From Clostridia bacterium (lineage in GTDB: Bacteria; Bacillota; Clostridia; Oscillospirales; CAG-272): a DNA stretch of 35,232 bases. The notes beneath the pieces are model-generated. The model made no database searches and was not told the origin of the DNA. It saw only the letters and a program-made list of their open reading frames with translations. Below are positions 6,959-15,276 of this stretch, piece by piece (position 1 is the first letter of the stretch; every line of letters starts with the position of its first letter). Made by a program: the position numbers and the translations under genes. The stretch covers positions 1 through 35,232 of the forward strand of contig JAFTNU010000018.1 of the NCBI GenBank assembly GCA_017451735.1. Direction: 5' to 3'.

Positions 6959-7921
6959 TTACAAGCACAAATTCAATAGCCAATACAGGGTGGGGATCGT
7001 GATGATGGAAAGCAGAGTGGTACCCAGCGTAAGGGCTACTGCGTTTTCGGTATCGCCTTCAAATCCGTCTGCAAAGGTCGAGGCAAGCCCGGCGGTGGGC
7101 ATGGCAAATGCAACAAAGACACCGAGAATCAGATCGGCATTGACAACTCCGTTGGGGAACAACGCCTTGGTGGCAAAGAGCGCACCCACAATGACAAGGG
7201 GAAAGACCAGTAGCTTTAAGGCCGAAACATAGAAGGTCTTGGGGGATCGGAATAGGGAAGAGAGCTTGACCGCTCCCATTTTCATGCCGAGGATGGTCAT
7301 GGAGATCGGTGTGACGAGGTTGCTGAAATGGGTAGAATAGGTAGCGACCTCGGGCAAATAGGCCTTCACATTCAGCAGATTGAGCACGATGCCGATCACA
7401 AAAGAGATCAGAACGGGGTTGAGAAATGCCTTTTTGAGGCTGATGCGGCTCTTATCCCCCGAGACAAGATAGATGCCGAGGGTATACATCAGAATATTGG
7501 TGATGATGTTCAGAATGATCAAAACAGTCAATACGGGAGAGTTCGCTCCGAACACGGCCATGGCCAGAGGGATTCCCAGAAAGCCGTTGTTAGAGAAAAC
7601 CGCGCAAAATCGCAGCATCCCCCGCGTTTTTGCGTCTTTTTCCGTCCCTGTCAGCGGTTTTGAGGCAAAAAACATGACAAATGTATAGAGGATGCCGATC
7701 AGGGCGACCACGGCGACGGTGATGAGTAGTTCTTTATTAAAGGATAGGTTGTTGATGGTGCCGGAAAGGATCAGAAAGGGCATTCCCACATACATCAACA
7801 GCTTGGAAAGCGCCCCCGACTGCTCTTGCTTGAGCTGTCCTGCCTTGACGAGCAGAAATCCGGGGAGGGCCAAAGCCACAAACAAAATAACATTGCGCAG
7901 CATGATGAGTAAGGCGTCCAT
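6959..7921 (-). CDS. AEC-family (auxin efflux carrier type) permease
   Basis: A 320-residue membrane protein with about ten hydrophobic segments in two five-helix halves. Each half ends in a broken helix: FSNNGFLGIPLAMAVFG and VAFAMPTAGLASTFADGF. The proline/glycine-rich crossover segments are the hallmark of this family, whose bacterial members move small organic acids such as malate or malonate. The start at 7921 has an AAGGA ribosome site. It is the first gene of a two-gene unit with the downstream hydrolase and is divergent from a LysR gene, the usual arrangement for substrate-induced transport. The substrate is unknown. Confidence 0.9.
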   Translation of the reverse strand: MDALLIMLRNVILFVALALPGFLLVKAGQLKQEQSGALSKLLMYVGMPFLILSGTINNLSFNKELLITVAVVALIGILYTFVMFFASKPLTGTEKDAKTRGMLRFCAVFSNNGFLGIPLAMAVFGANSPVLTVLIILNIITNILMYTLGIYLVSGDKSRISLKKAFLNPVLISFVIGIVLNLLNVKAYLPEVATYSTHFSNLVTPISMTILGMKMGAVKLSSLFRSPKTFYVSALKLLVFPLVIVGALFATKALFPNGVVNADLILGVFVAFAMPTAGLASTFADGFEGDTENAVALTLGTTLLSIITIPTLYWLLNLCL

Positions 7922-7951
7922 AAAAAGTTCCTTTTCATTGATTTCTCATTC

Positions 7952-8036
7952 ATTTTAACACAGATGAGCTACATTGTAAATAATAGCATAATTTATACTG
8001 CTATAACTTGAAAGTGACGCTGAAATGTGCTAAAAT
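7952..8036. promoter_or_regulatory. Divergent promoters and LysR operator
   Basis: Leftward: TTTACA (7980-7975), 17 bp, TAAAAT (7957-7952). Rightward: TTGAAA (8008-8013), 17 bp, TAAAAT (8031-8036). Between them an inverted repeat ATAGCA (7983-7988)-N10-TGCTAT (7999-8004) is a good LysR-type binding site. Confidence 0.75.
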
Positions 8037-8056
8037 AGAGAAAAAGGAGGGGAAAT

Positions 8057-8914
8057 ATGGAACTGTTGCAGCTGCGTTATTTTTGCGATGCCGCCGAAAA
8101 CGAGAATTTTTCTATGACGGCAAAAAAATTTTATGTTCCGCCCTCGGCCGTGTCACAAAGCATCAAGCGGCTGGAGAGCGAGCTGTCTGTGGCCCTTTTT
8201 GTGCGTCAGGCCAACCGTATCCAACTGAATGAGAGCGGTAGAATCTTTTACGAAAAAGTCAAAAAAGCACTCTCTCTGCTGGACGACGCCGGAGAGCAGG
8301 TGCGGGATGATGGCTCCGGGGGAAAGATCAGACTGTCTATCTTTATCAATCGCCGCATCGTCATGCAGGCGGTGGAAAAATTCAGCAGGCTTTACCCGCA
8401 AGTGGATATCGTCACCAAATACAGTGTGCCCCCCACCGCGGAGGATTTTGATCTGATCATTACCGATGAGCAATTGAGCGGGGCATACGAAAAGCAGGAA
8501 TTGTTGCATGAGGAGATCCTGCTTGCCATGCATGAGGACAACCCGCTGGCCGGGAAAGAGACCATCACGGTTACGGATATCATGCAAGAGCCCTTCATCA
8601 CCACCAATCAAGGGAGCAGCTTGCACAATATCACCCGGGACGTGTGCGGAAAACTGGGATTTTCCCCTCGTATCGTCATCTGCAGTGACGACCCCTATTA
8701 TATCCGTAAATGTATCGAGCTGGGTTTGGGCGTTTCCTTCATTCCCGCCCGATCCTGGCAGGGGCAGTTTTCCGAACGGATCGTGCTGAAAAAGATCAGC
8801 CATTGCGTGCGCACCACCTACGCTTGGCACAATACGGGGAAATATACCCCCAAATGTGTCGGGAAATTTGCGGAAATGCTTCTGGCCGAGTGCGCCGCGG
8901 AGCAGGACGTATAG
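8057..8914 (+). CDS. LysR-family transcriptional regulator
   Basis: A 285-residue regulator of typical LysR length. Residues 1-60 are the winged helix-turn-helix: MELLQLRYFCDAAENENFSMTAKKFYVPPSAVSQSIKRLESELSVALFVR. Residues ~88-280 are the periplasmic-binding-protein-like effector domain, which is slightly short and ends in the AWHNTGKYTPKCVGKFAEMLL region. The start has AAGGAGG at 8044-8050. It probably activates the divergent AEC permease/hydrolase operon in response to a small organic molecule, and may regulate itself. A T-rich terminator follows. The inducer is not predictable from sequence. Confidence 0.92.
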   Translation: MELLQLRYFCDAAENENFSMTAKKFYVPPSAVSQSIKRLESELSVALFVRQANRIQLNESGRIFYEKVKKALSLLDDAGEQVRDDGSGGKIRLSIFINRRIVMQAVEKFSRLYPQVDIVTKYSVPPTAEDFDLIITDEQLSGAYEKQELLHEEILLAMHEDNPLAGKETITVTDIMQEPFITTNQGSSLHNITRDVCGKLGFSPRIVICSDDPYYIRKCIELGLGVSFIPARSWQGQFSERIVLKKISHCVRTTYAWHNTGKYTPKCVGKFAEMLLAECAAEQDV

Positions 8915-8943
8915 CAAGAGCCCTGCACCCCATACAAGCAGAA

Positions 8944-8975
8944 AGAGCAAACACAAGTTGTGTCTGCTCTTTTTC
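8944..8975 (+). terminator. Terminator of the LysR gene
   Basis: Stem AGAGCA/TGCTCT (8944-8949 with 8965-8970), inner ACACAA/TTGTGT, then a T-rich tail. Confidence 0.75.
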
Positions 8976-9020
8976 TGTTTGTGAAGCCTTCGCTAAAGCG
9001 GAAGTGAAGTGGCATTTTTA

Positions 9021-10895
9021 TCAATAAGCCCGGACCTCAAAAATCACGGCGTTTTCGTGTCCGTTTGTGGCATGTACGATAATTTCTGCACAATCGCACA
9101 GCGTTGCTTCAAATTTCAGAACATTGAGACGCTGATAGTTGTCCCGAACCTCTATTTCCCGTACGAGTTGTCCCTTGTACATCAAACGAACGGTATAGTC
9201 CTTGATCAGCTCTGCAGGAACACCGATCCGCTGCTGCTTCTGGCGGTTGGGCGCCATGGTCACGCGGATGGGATACTTGAAGTCCGACCAGAAGGTCAGG
9301 CGCAGCTCGGAGAGCTCCTGCGCACGCTCCAATGTCATCGTCAGCGTTTCTCCGTTTTGGGAGAGACCGTCCGATACCCAGCCGTTCCAGCTGTTGCCCA
9401 TCTTGCGCGAAAGCCCGCGATTTACCTGTGACGGATCGCCGCCCTCTTTTGCGGAGGAGGCGGTGAATCGTGCGGCTCGTGCATGATCCTTGGGATCCTC
9501 GTTGAAGATGTGCGGGAAATAGCCGTCCTCCTTGAGAATCGCTTGCTGTAGCTCCTTGATGTGGGCAGGCGCCAGCTCGCGGGGCAAGCAACCGTATTTG
9601 GCGCAAAGAGCCGCCGCGATGCCCACGGCCTGGCCGCCGTTGGCACAGCAGGCAATGATGCGGGTACTGCACATGGCCATTTTGGTGGCGGAGATATCCC
9701 GCCCCGCCATAAAGAGATTCTTGATATTTTTGGAGTAATAGGAGCGGTAGGGAATGGTATAGACGCCCTCAAAGTAACTGCAATCCGATGGGAGTCGGTG
9801 AAAATCCAGCAGGCCATGAGGGGCGTGCAGATCCACGCACCAGCCGCCATAGCAGATAGCATCCTCAAATTCTCGGTGCTCCAGAATATCGTTTTCGGTC
9901 AGCATATAATCGCCGACCAGACGGCGGCTCTCACGGGTGCCCGGCAGATTTCCCACCCATTCCAGCGTGTAGTTCTCGGAGTGATGGTCGTGAATGCCCT
10001 CGTTACCGTTTTTCAGATGATCCCACAGACCGTAGGTGTACGCCATCAGGTCGTCGCGGATCTCCTCGTATTCGGTGATGATATCATCGGATTTGCCCAT
10101 CAGCTCCATCCAGAAGTAGCCGTAATCGCAGTTGGTTGCGGAGGTCATGCCCAGGCGGCGGTATTCCTCGGGATCGGGGGATTCACTGCAGTCGATGGTC
10201 TGCTTCATCACCTCACAGTGAATGCGCTTTTCCAGCTGCTTTTCGGTCAGCGGCTTGGCAAAGGAGGGGGGATAGTAGGTCACGGGGCTTCCCGTATCTC
10301 TGCCGCGCATGAGAATGGTGTTGCCCATGCGCTCGTTGTTAGCTTCTTTCGGTGCCCGAGGCTCGTGAAATTCATCATGAGACTCACTGCCCATGTGGAA
10401 CTCCGCTCCCGCATAGTAGCCCAGGGTCCCGTTGCCCGTGCTGTCCACAAAAAGAGGGGCGGAGAGACGGAAGCGCATCTCGGTGGTCTCCTGCACGCAG
10501 TAGATGCCTTTGACGGTGTCGTCCTCCACCTCCGCGTCGTACATGACGGTATTGTAATAGACTGTCAGATTCTTTTCCTTCCGCGCGGCATCGTAAAGGA
10601 CGGTGTCCCAGATGGTGTAGCAGAAGTGATCGTTGCAATGCTTGTTTTCCAGCATCAGCTCATAGAGCAAGCCGGCTTCGGCGTAATCGGGCTGCTTCAG
10701 GCTTTGATCGGCACCCGAAATGTGAATGCGGATCTCGCTGGATGCGTTGCCGCCCGGCATGGGGCGGGCGTGGACCAGGGCGACCTTAGCCCCTTGACGT
10801 GCCGCGGAAATGGCAGCGCACAAGCCTGCCATACCACCGCCCACAATAATAATATCATAGCTTTTTTCTGCATAACGCTCTGTCTTGCGTCTCAT
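9021..10895 (-). CDS. FAD-dependent oxidoreductase with a C-terminal beta-sandwich-like domain
   Basis: A 624-residue flavoprotein. The N-terminal dinucleotide-binding motif is DIIIVGGGMAGLCAAISAARQGAKVALV (residues ~14-41), followed by PGGNASSEIRIHISGA. The second FAD-contact region is FLSAPLFVDSTGNGTLGYYAGAEF-like, and a later GRDISATKMAMCSTRIIACCANGGQAVGIAAALCA closes the FAD domain at about 385-435. These are marks of the FAD_oxidored family. Residues ~490-624 are extra relative to the 449-residue relative at 25711 and look like a discoidin/F5-8C-type beta-sandwich (WNGWVSD..., ETLTMTLERAQELSELRLTFWSDF). No signal peptide is seen. The start has AAGGAG upstream. It is divergent from an AraC regulator. 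The substrate, possibly a sugar or sugar acid, is unknown. Confidence 0.85.
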   Translation of the reverse strand: MRRKTERYAEKSYDIIIVGGGMAGLCAAISAARQGAKVALVHARPMPGGNASSEIRIHISGADQSLKQPDYAEAGLLYELMLENKHCNDHFCYTIWDTVLYDAARKEKNLTVYYNTVMYDAEVEDDTVKGIYCVQETTEMRFRLSAPLFVDSTGNGTLGYYAGAEFHMGSESHDEFHEPRAPKEANNERMGNTILMRGRDTGSPVTYYPPSFAKPLTEKQLEKRIHCEVMKQTIDCSESPDPEEYRRLGMTSATNCDYGYFWMELMGKSDDIITEYEEIRDDLMAYTYGLWDHLKNGNEGIHDHHSENYTLEWVGNLPGTRESRRLVGDYMLTENDILEHREFEDAICYGGWCVDLHAPHGLLDFHRLPSDCSYFEGVYTIPYRSYYSKNIKNLFMAGRDISATKMAMCSTRIIACCANGGQAVGIAAALCAKYGCLPRELAPAHIKELQQAILKEDGYFPHIFNEDPKDHARAARFTASSAKEGGDPSQVNRGLSRKMGNSWNGWVSDGLSQNGETLTMTLERAQELSELRLTFWSDFKYPIRVTMAPNRQKQQRIGVPAELIKDYTVRLMYKGQLVREIEVRDNYQRLNVLKFEATLCDCAEIIVHATNGHENAVIFEVRAY

Positions 10896-10990
10896 TTGTT
10901 TTCTCCTTATCCGATCATGGACGATGGATCCTGCCTCACCGTCCTTGACCTCATTTTATCATGGATCACGGTGAAAATCTTCCCGTTCTG

Positions 10991-11020
10991 TTGCAAATTG
11001 TTCCACGATTGTGCTATAAT
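10991..11020 (+). promoter_or_regulatory. Promoter of the AraC gene at 11050
   Basis: TTGCAA (10991-10996), 18-bp spacer, TATAAT (11015-11020), 29 bases before the ATG. Confidence 0.65.
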
Positions 11021-11049
11021 GAGAAAAAATCGGAAGAGCGGAGACGGAT

Positions 11050-11907
11050 ATGGAGCTGGAAACCACATTTTTCTTTGAGATCGAGCATGACGATTGCGCT
11101 TTTTGCTACAAAACCAGCCGTCTTTACCCGGGATATGCCGATGATGCACGTTCTCACGATGAGCTGAAGCTGGTTCACATTATGCAGGGCGAGGGGCTTT
11201 GGCAGATCGGGGGAAGGGAGTACACCGTTGCCAAGGATGATATCATTATGCTCAGCAGTGTGGATGAGCGGCGCATGGCGGCCATTACCTCAAGGGAGCC
11301 CCTGGTCATGGAGCAGGTGAAGTTTTTGCCCATGACGATCTACCCCATGCAGGGCTGTGCCGATATCTTTTTTGAACGCCGAGAGGGCTTTCGGAATGTT
11401 CTGGCGCGGGAATCCGCCGACCATGCGTATCTGCTGCGGTGCTTTGCAGACCTGCGCACCGAGTTGAGCGAGAAGCGCCCCTATCAAAGGGAGTATATCG
11501 TCCATACCTTGATGGGCATGGTGATTGCCGCGGCGCGGCTATGCTCGGTCTTGCAGACGGGGGAGTCGCTTCGGAATGACGGTCGCTACAGTATCGTTTG
11601 CCGCACGATGGTCTATATCAAAAAACACCTGAGCGAGGATCTGTCGCGTGAAGTCCTTGCCAGAAAGCACGGCGTGCACCCCTCTTATCTCTCCAGATTA
11701 TTCAAGGAGTACAGCGGTATTTGTCTGCAGGATTATATTGTGCGGTGTCGGGTGCAAAACGTCATCTTCCTGATGAAGACCAAGCAATGCGGCGTTCTGA
11801 CGGCGGCACTGGACAGTGGATTTACCAGTTCCTCCGGATTTTACCGTGCTTTTCATAAGGTGACGGGGCAAAGGCCCAAGGATGTGCTGAAAAAGGAGGA
11901 AAAATGA
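11050..11907 (+). CDS. AraC-family transcriptional regulator
   Basis: A 285-residue regulator with an N-terminal cupin-like sensing domain (LVHIMQGEGLWQIGGREYTVAKDDIIMLSS, about residues 39-68) and a C-terminal double helix-turn-helix (about 190-280) that includes LAREVLARKHGVHPSYLSRLFKEYSGI-like sequence and GFTSSSGFYRAFHKVTGQRPKDVLK. It is divergent from the large FAD oxidoreductase gene and most likely controls it. The ribosome site is weak (GGAGA at 11040-11044). The gene ends two bases into a palindromic terminator shared with a convergent AraC gene. The effector is unknown. Confidence 0.92.
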   Translation: MELETTFFFEIEHDDCAFCYKTSRLYPGYADDARSHDELKLVHIMQGEGLWQIGGREYTVAKDDIIMLSSVDERRMAAITSREPLVMEQVKFLPMTIYPMQGCADIFFERREGFRNVLARESADHAYLLRCFADLRTELSEKRPYQREYIVHTLMGMVIAAARLCSVLQTGESLRNDGRYSIVCRTMVYIKKHLSEDLSREVLARKHGVHPSYLSRLFKEYSGICLQDYIVRCRVQNVIFLMKTKQCGVLTAALDSGFTSSSGFYRAFHKVTGQRPKDVLKKEEK

Positions 11908-11939
11908 ACCAAAAGCCGCACACGTGTGCGGCTTTTGGT
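11908..11939. terminator. Perfect 32-bp palindromic bidirectional terminator
   Basis: Arms 11908-11923 and 11924-11939 are exact complements. It fills the gap between two convergent AraC-family genes, beginning directly after one stop codon and ending two bases before the other. Confidence 0.85.
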
Positions 11940-11941
11940 GC

Positions 11942-12733
11942 TTAAAGAGGAGTTTCCTCTGTGATCGGGTCACGGTCATCCTCGGGGACGGGGGAGGAGG
12001 CTTCAACATGGCGGAGATATTCGCGGGGAGAAAGACCGGTGCTTTTTTTAAAGACACGGGAAAAATAACTGATGTCAGAAAAGCCTGCCATGCTTCCGAT
12101 CAGAGCGATCGTGTAATGCAGATGATGGTTTTCGTGCATCAGCCTTTTGGCGTGATTGACGCGCAAGGCCGTCAGATATTCCAGGGGAGATTTACCGAAT
12201 TCGCGTCGGAAAAGACGGCGCAGATGGTCCTCGCAATAGCCGCTTGTCTGTATGCTTGCCATTATGGAAAAGTCGGGATCTGTAAAGTTTTCTATGGCAA
12301 GATCGGCAATGCGCGAGACCCGAGGGTCGGGACTGTGCGCATGGAGCTTGCCGATCAATATCTGCACCAGCGCATAGGCAAGCTGCCCGGTGATTTCTTT
12401 ATAATGATATTCCTGCTTATGGTAGATGCCGTGTATCATGGTCATCAGCTGCTCCACCCGATGATCCTCGTCCGGAAAGCATAAAAGGCCATCCGTCGGC
12501 AAGGAAAGCACGGGATAATGAATATAAATGTCGCGAAAACCCTGCTTTGCCTCCTTGGCGTGAACGGTTTTGGGTGGGATGCAGATCACCGAGCCCGCGG
12601 TAATGGCAAGCGTCTGCTCGCCGATCCGTGCCGTACCGTCACCCTCCAGATTGAGCACGATCTCCCATTCTCCGTGAACATGTGCACGGGACCGATAAAG
12701 TAATGTGGATTTGCCGATTGTCGCAAAATACAT
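11942..12733 (-). CDS. AraC-family transcriptional regulator
   Basis: A 263-residue regulator. The N-terminal cupin domain is recognisable from HVHGEWEIVLNLEGDGTARIGEQTLAITAGSVICIPPKTVHAKE (about residues 18-61), the typical sugar-binding arm. The C-terminal DNA-binding part (about 155-250) has YCEDHLRRLFRREFGKSPLEYLTALRVNHAKRLM and GFSDISYFSRVFKKSTGLSPREYLRH. An acidic tail of about 15 residues follows. It is divergent from the dehydrogenase-kinase-isomerase operon and is its likely activator. No clear AGGAGG precedes the ATG; GGGGGTGACTTG lies upstream. Confidence 0.92.
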   Translation of the reverse strand: MYFATIGKSTLLYRSRAHVHGEWEIVLNLEGDGTARIGEQTLAITAGSVICIPPKTVHAKEAKQGFRDIYIHYPVLSLPTDGLLCFPDEDHRVEQLMTMIHGIYHKQEYHYKEITGQLAYALVQILIGKLHAHSPDPRVSRIADLAIENFTDPDFSIMASIQTSGYCEDHLRRLFRREFGKSPLEYLTALRVNHAKRLMHENHHLHYTIALIGSMAGFSDISYFSRVFKKSTGLSPREYLRHVEASSPVPEDDRDPITEETPL

Positions 12734-12812
12734 TGCAAGTCACCCCCAAGCGGATCTGCAATGATTATAACACAAAATGTCGTTTTTGTCCATATATATG
12801 CCGAAATCGTCC

Positions 12813-12842
12813 TTGCCTTGCGGGCGGCGTGGGACTTATAAT
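12813..12842 (+). promoter_or_regulatory. Promoter of the dehydrogenase-kinase-isomerase operon
   Basis: TTGCCT (12813-12818), 18-bp spacer, TATAAT (12837-12842), in the gap shared with the divergent AraC gene. Confidence 0.65.
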
Positions 12843-12884
12843 GGTGTCACAGGCATTTGAAAGGCCTGAAGGGAGGAAATTCAA

Positions 12885-13868
12885 ATGGAAAATAAGCGTA
12901 TTGCAACACTGAGCGCGGGACACAGCATTGTCGAGGATGTCCCCATGCCCGAAATGAACGACAATCTGGTGCTGATCCGACAGACCTTTGTGGGTGTTTG
13001 CATGTCCGAGCATTACAGGTGGGCCAATGCCACAGAGCGGAGCTGCTTTGGTCATGAGCCGGTGGGCGTTGTGGAGGCGGTCGGAAAAAATGTAACGGGC
13101 TGGCAGGTCGGTGATCGCGTCGGAGGTCTTTGGGGCAATCCTCTGCCCGGTGGCGGCGGCATGGTGCGCTACACGGCGGTGGATCCCACTAAGCGCTGTC
13201 TGATCCACCTGCCCGACGGTATTCGTGACGAGGATCTTTTGGTCGAGCCCCTGGCCTGCCTTGTCAGCGCGGTGAGCAAGGCGCGGGTCAATATACCCGG
13301 CATGGAGGTTTGCGTGGTGGGAGCAGGCTATATGGGCTGCGGCGCCATCTCGTTATTGAAGCTGCGGGGGGCGTTTGTCACGGCTGTGGATATTCGTCCC
13401 GAGTGCTTACGGGATGCCCAAAAATACGGTGCCGATACGGTACTGTCGGTCGAGCAGGCCGAGCAGATGATACAGGATGGCTTCAAGGGCTTTGATGTGG
13501 TCATGGAGTGGGGAGAAACGAGTGAATCCCTGGATCTGGCGGCAAGGCTCACGGCGCAGTGCGGACAGCTTTGCATCGGTGCCTATCACACGGGTGAGCC
13601 GCGCAGTGTGAATATGCAGCTGCTGAATGTGCGCGCCATCGACTGCCTGAGCACCCACCCCCGTGAGAAGGCGCTGAATCACATCTCGGCGCGCAATGCC
13701 GTCAAGCTTCTGGAGCGCGGCCGCTGGAATTTCAAAAATATCCCCACCAAGGTCTATCCGATGTGTCAGTTTGACCGGGCACAGGCCGAGCTGGAGACCA
13801 AATACGGGAAGTATATGAAGGCCGTGATCGATATGAGCCGATTGGATGGGGAGCCCTATGTCATCTGA
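12885..13868 (+). CDS. Zinc-dependent medium-chain dehydrogenase (polyol/alcohol type)
   Basis: A 327-residue MDR-superfamily dehydrogenase. Cys39 in GVCMSEHYR, His57-Glu58 in GHEPVG and Glu121 in VEPLAC are the catalytic zinc ligands. The NAD(P)-binding Rossmann motif VVGAGYMG is at about 144-151. The four-cysteine structural zinc loop of classical alcohol dehydrogenases is missing (NPLPGGGGMVRYTA replaces it), so the protein is shorter than typical members of about 340-360 residues. It is the first gene of a three-gene operon, overlapping the ROK kinase gene by 11 bases, with GGGAGG upstream. It probably oxidises a polyol or sugar hydroxyl before phosphorylation by the next enzyme. The substrate is inference. 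Confidence 0.85.
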   Translation: MENKRIATLSAGHSIVEDVPMPEMNDNLVLIRQTFVGVCMSEHYRWANATERSCFGHEPVGVVEAVGKNVTGWQVGDRVGGLWGNPLPGGGGMVRYTAVDPTKRCLIHLPDGIRDEDLLVEPLACLVSAVSKARVNIPGMEVCVVGAGYMGCGAISLLKLRGAFVTAVDIRPECLRDAQKYGADTVLSVEQAEQMIQDGFKGFDVVMEWGETSESLDLAARLTAQCGQLCIGAYHTGEPRSVNMQLLNVRAIDCLSTHPREKALNHISARNAVKLLERGRWNFKNIPTKVYPMCQFDRAQAELETKYGKYMKAVIDMSRLDGEPYVI

Positions 13869-14766
13869 ATTCTATACGCTGGGCATCGATATCGGTGGTA
13901 CGCATTTCCGCATGGGATTGGTCGGCAAAGAGGGACAAGTGCTTGCATACGAGAAGCACCCGACGGCGGTGCTGATGGGTGAGGATCCCGCGGCATTGCT
14001 GGGGGATGCGATCTCGGAGTATTGCTTGCGGCACGGTGCTCGGGATCATGTGGTCGCGGCTTGCATCGGACTCCCCGCAACGGTGGATAAGGCGCGGGAG
14101 AGGGTGCTCAATGCGCCCAATGTGCGGGGCTTTGACGGTGTTCCTCTGGGGCGGATTCTCAGAAAGCGGCTCGGTGTGCCGGTTTTGATCGAACGGGATG
14201 TAAATGTTCAGCTGCTTGCAGACATGCGTCGGCTGGATATTCAAAGTGGAGATGTGCTCGCGTGCTATGTGGGTACAGGCATCGGAAATGCCATACTGCT
14301 TGGCGGAGCCCTGCTGACGGGGCACCACGGTGTTGCGGGGGAGCTGGGGCATATCCCCTTTGGAGACAGTCAGCAGCCTTGCGGTTGCGGAAACACGGGC
14401 TGTGCTGAGGGGTTGGCGGGCGGTCTGTATCTGGCGGCCCTTGCCCGCGACGTTTTTTGCCGCACACCGATAGAGGAACTGTTCGTCCGCCACGGCGAAG
14501 CCGCAGAATTGAGAGAATACATAGAGCGCTTGGGGCGGGTGATCGCCACCGAGATCAACATCCTGGATCCCGAGGTGTTGCTTTTGGGGGGCGGAGTGAT
14601 CGGAATGGCAGGCTTCCCAAAGGCCATGCTGGAGAAGAGCATTCGTGCCCATACCAGAAAGCCGTTACCGCACGATGGCTTGCGGATCCTGTATTCTGCG
14701 GGAAACGACGGTAAAGGCGGCGTGCTGGGCGCGGGAATTTTTGCATGGAGGAGTATAACGGAATGA
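13858..14766 (+). CDS. ROK-family sugar kinase
   Basis: A 302-residue ROK kinase. The ATP phosphate-binding motif DIGGTHFRMG is at residues 11-20, the catalytic Asp is in ERDVN (Asp114), and GELGHI (161-166) with CGCGNTGCAE (175-184) supplies the His and three Cys of the structural zinc site. All key residues are intact. The start at 13858 is preferred to an in-frame ATG at 13846 because GGGGAG (13848-13853) sits just ahead of it. It overlaps the dehydrogenase gene upstream and shares an ATGA overlap with rpiB downstream, so all three are translationally coupled. The pairing with an RpiB-type isomerase recalls D-allose kinase AlsK, but hexose specificity cannot be told from sequence. Confidence 0.9.
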   Translation: MSSEFYTLGIDIGGTHFRMGLVGKEGQVLAYEKHPTAVLMGEDPAALLGDAISEYCLRHGARDHVVAACIGLPATVDKARERVLNAPNVRGFDGVPLGRILRKRLGVPVLIERDVNVQLLADMRRLDIQSGDVLACYVGTGIGNAILLGGALLTGHHGVAGELGHIPFGDSQQPCGCGNTGCAEGLAGGLYLAALARDVFCRTPIEELFVRHGEAAELREYIERLGRVIATEINILDPEVLLLGGGVIGMAGFPKAMLEKSIRAHTRKPLPHDGLRILYSAGNDGKGGVLGAGIFAWRSITE

Positions 14767-15197
14767 AAATTGCAATCGGAAACGATCATACGGCAGTGGA
14801 AATGAAGCGGGAGATCGTAGCATATCTCAAGGATATGGGACATGAGGTGATCAATCTGGGTACCGACAGTACACAGCGGTGCGATTATCCCGTTTACGGC
14901 GAAAGGGTGGCGCGCGAGGTCGTGGCAGGACGTGCGGATCGCGGTATTACCATCTGCGGTACGGGTGTTGGTATCTCCCTGGCGGCAAATCGGGTGCCGG
15001 GGGTGCGGGCTGTGGTCTGCAGTGAGCCCTATTCGGCGGTGCTCTCACGGCAGCACAACAACACCAATGTGCTTTCCTTCGGTTCCCGTGTTGTGGGGAC
15101 AGAGGTGGCAAAGCTGATCGTGAAAAGCTGGCTGGATGCCGAGTTTGAGGGAGGAAGGCACGCGGAGCGCGTGAGAATGCTGGACGATATCCACTAA
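14763..15197 (+). CDS. rpiB: RpiB/LacAB-family sugar-phosphate isomerase
   Basis: A 144-residue protein that aligns along its whole length with E. coli RpiB. It has the N-terminal GNDH motif, the catalytic cysteine in ITICGTGVGISLAANR (about residue 65), and VCSEPYSAVLSRQHNNTNVLSFGSRVVG with the phosphate-binding His and Arg residues. It ends in the EGGRHAERV motif. Family members interconvert ribose-5-P and ribulose-5-P, or act on allose-6-P, erythrulose-4-P or galactose-6-P. Coupling to a kinase and a dehydrogenase argues for a dedicated catabolic role rather than the housekeeping pentose step. The start at 14763 follows GGAGGAG (14747-14753) and overlaps the kinase stop. Confidence 0.9.
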   Translation: MKIAIGNDHTAVEMKREIVAYLKDMGHEVINLGTDSTQRCDYPVYGERVAREVVAGRADRGITICGTGVGISLAANRVPGVRAVVCSEPYSAVLSRQHNNTNVLSFGSRVVGTEVAKLIVKSWLDAEFEGGRHAERVRMLDDIH

Positions 15198-15227
15198 AGA
15201 ACACCTTCACCGCAGGCAAAATGATGA

Positions 15228-15268
15228 AAAACAGAACCGGGAGCCAAAGCGGCTCCCGGTTCTGTTTT
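15228..15268. terminator. Bidirectional terminator after rpiB
   Basis: An 18-bp perfect stem (15228-15245 with 15251-15268) with an AAAGC loop and A/T-rich ends, between convergent genes. Confidence 0.9.
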
Positions 15269-15276
15269 GCGGTATG

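Noticed and set aside
9561-11078. A 505-codon open frame opposite the FAD oxidoreductase
   Set aside because: It is antisense to a clear flavoprotein with conserved motifs, and its product has no recognisable domains or ribosome site.
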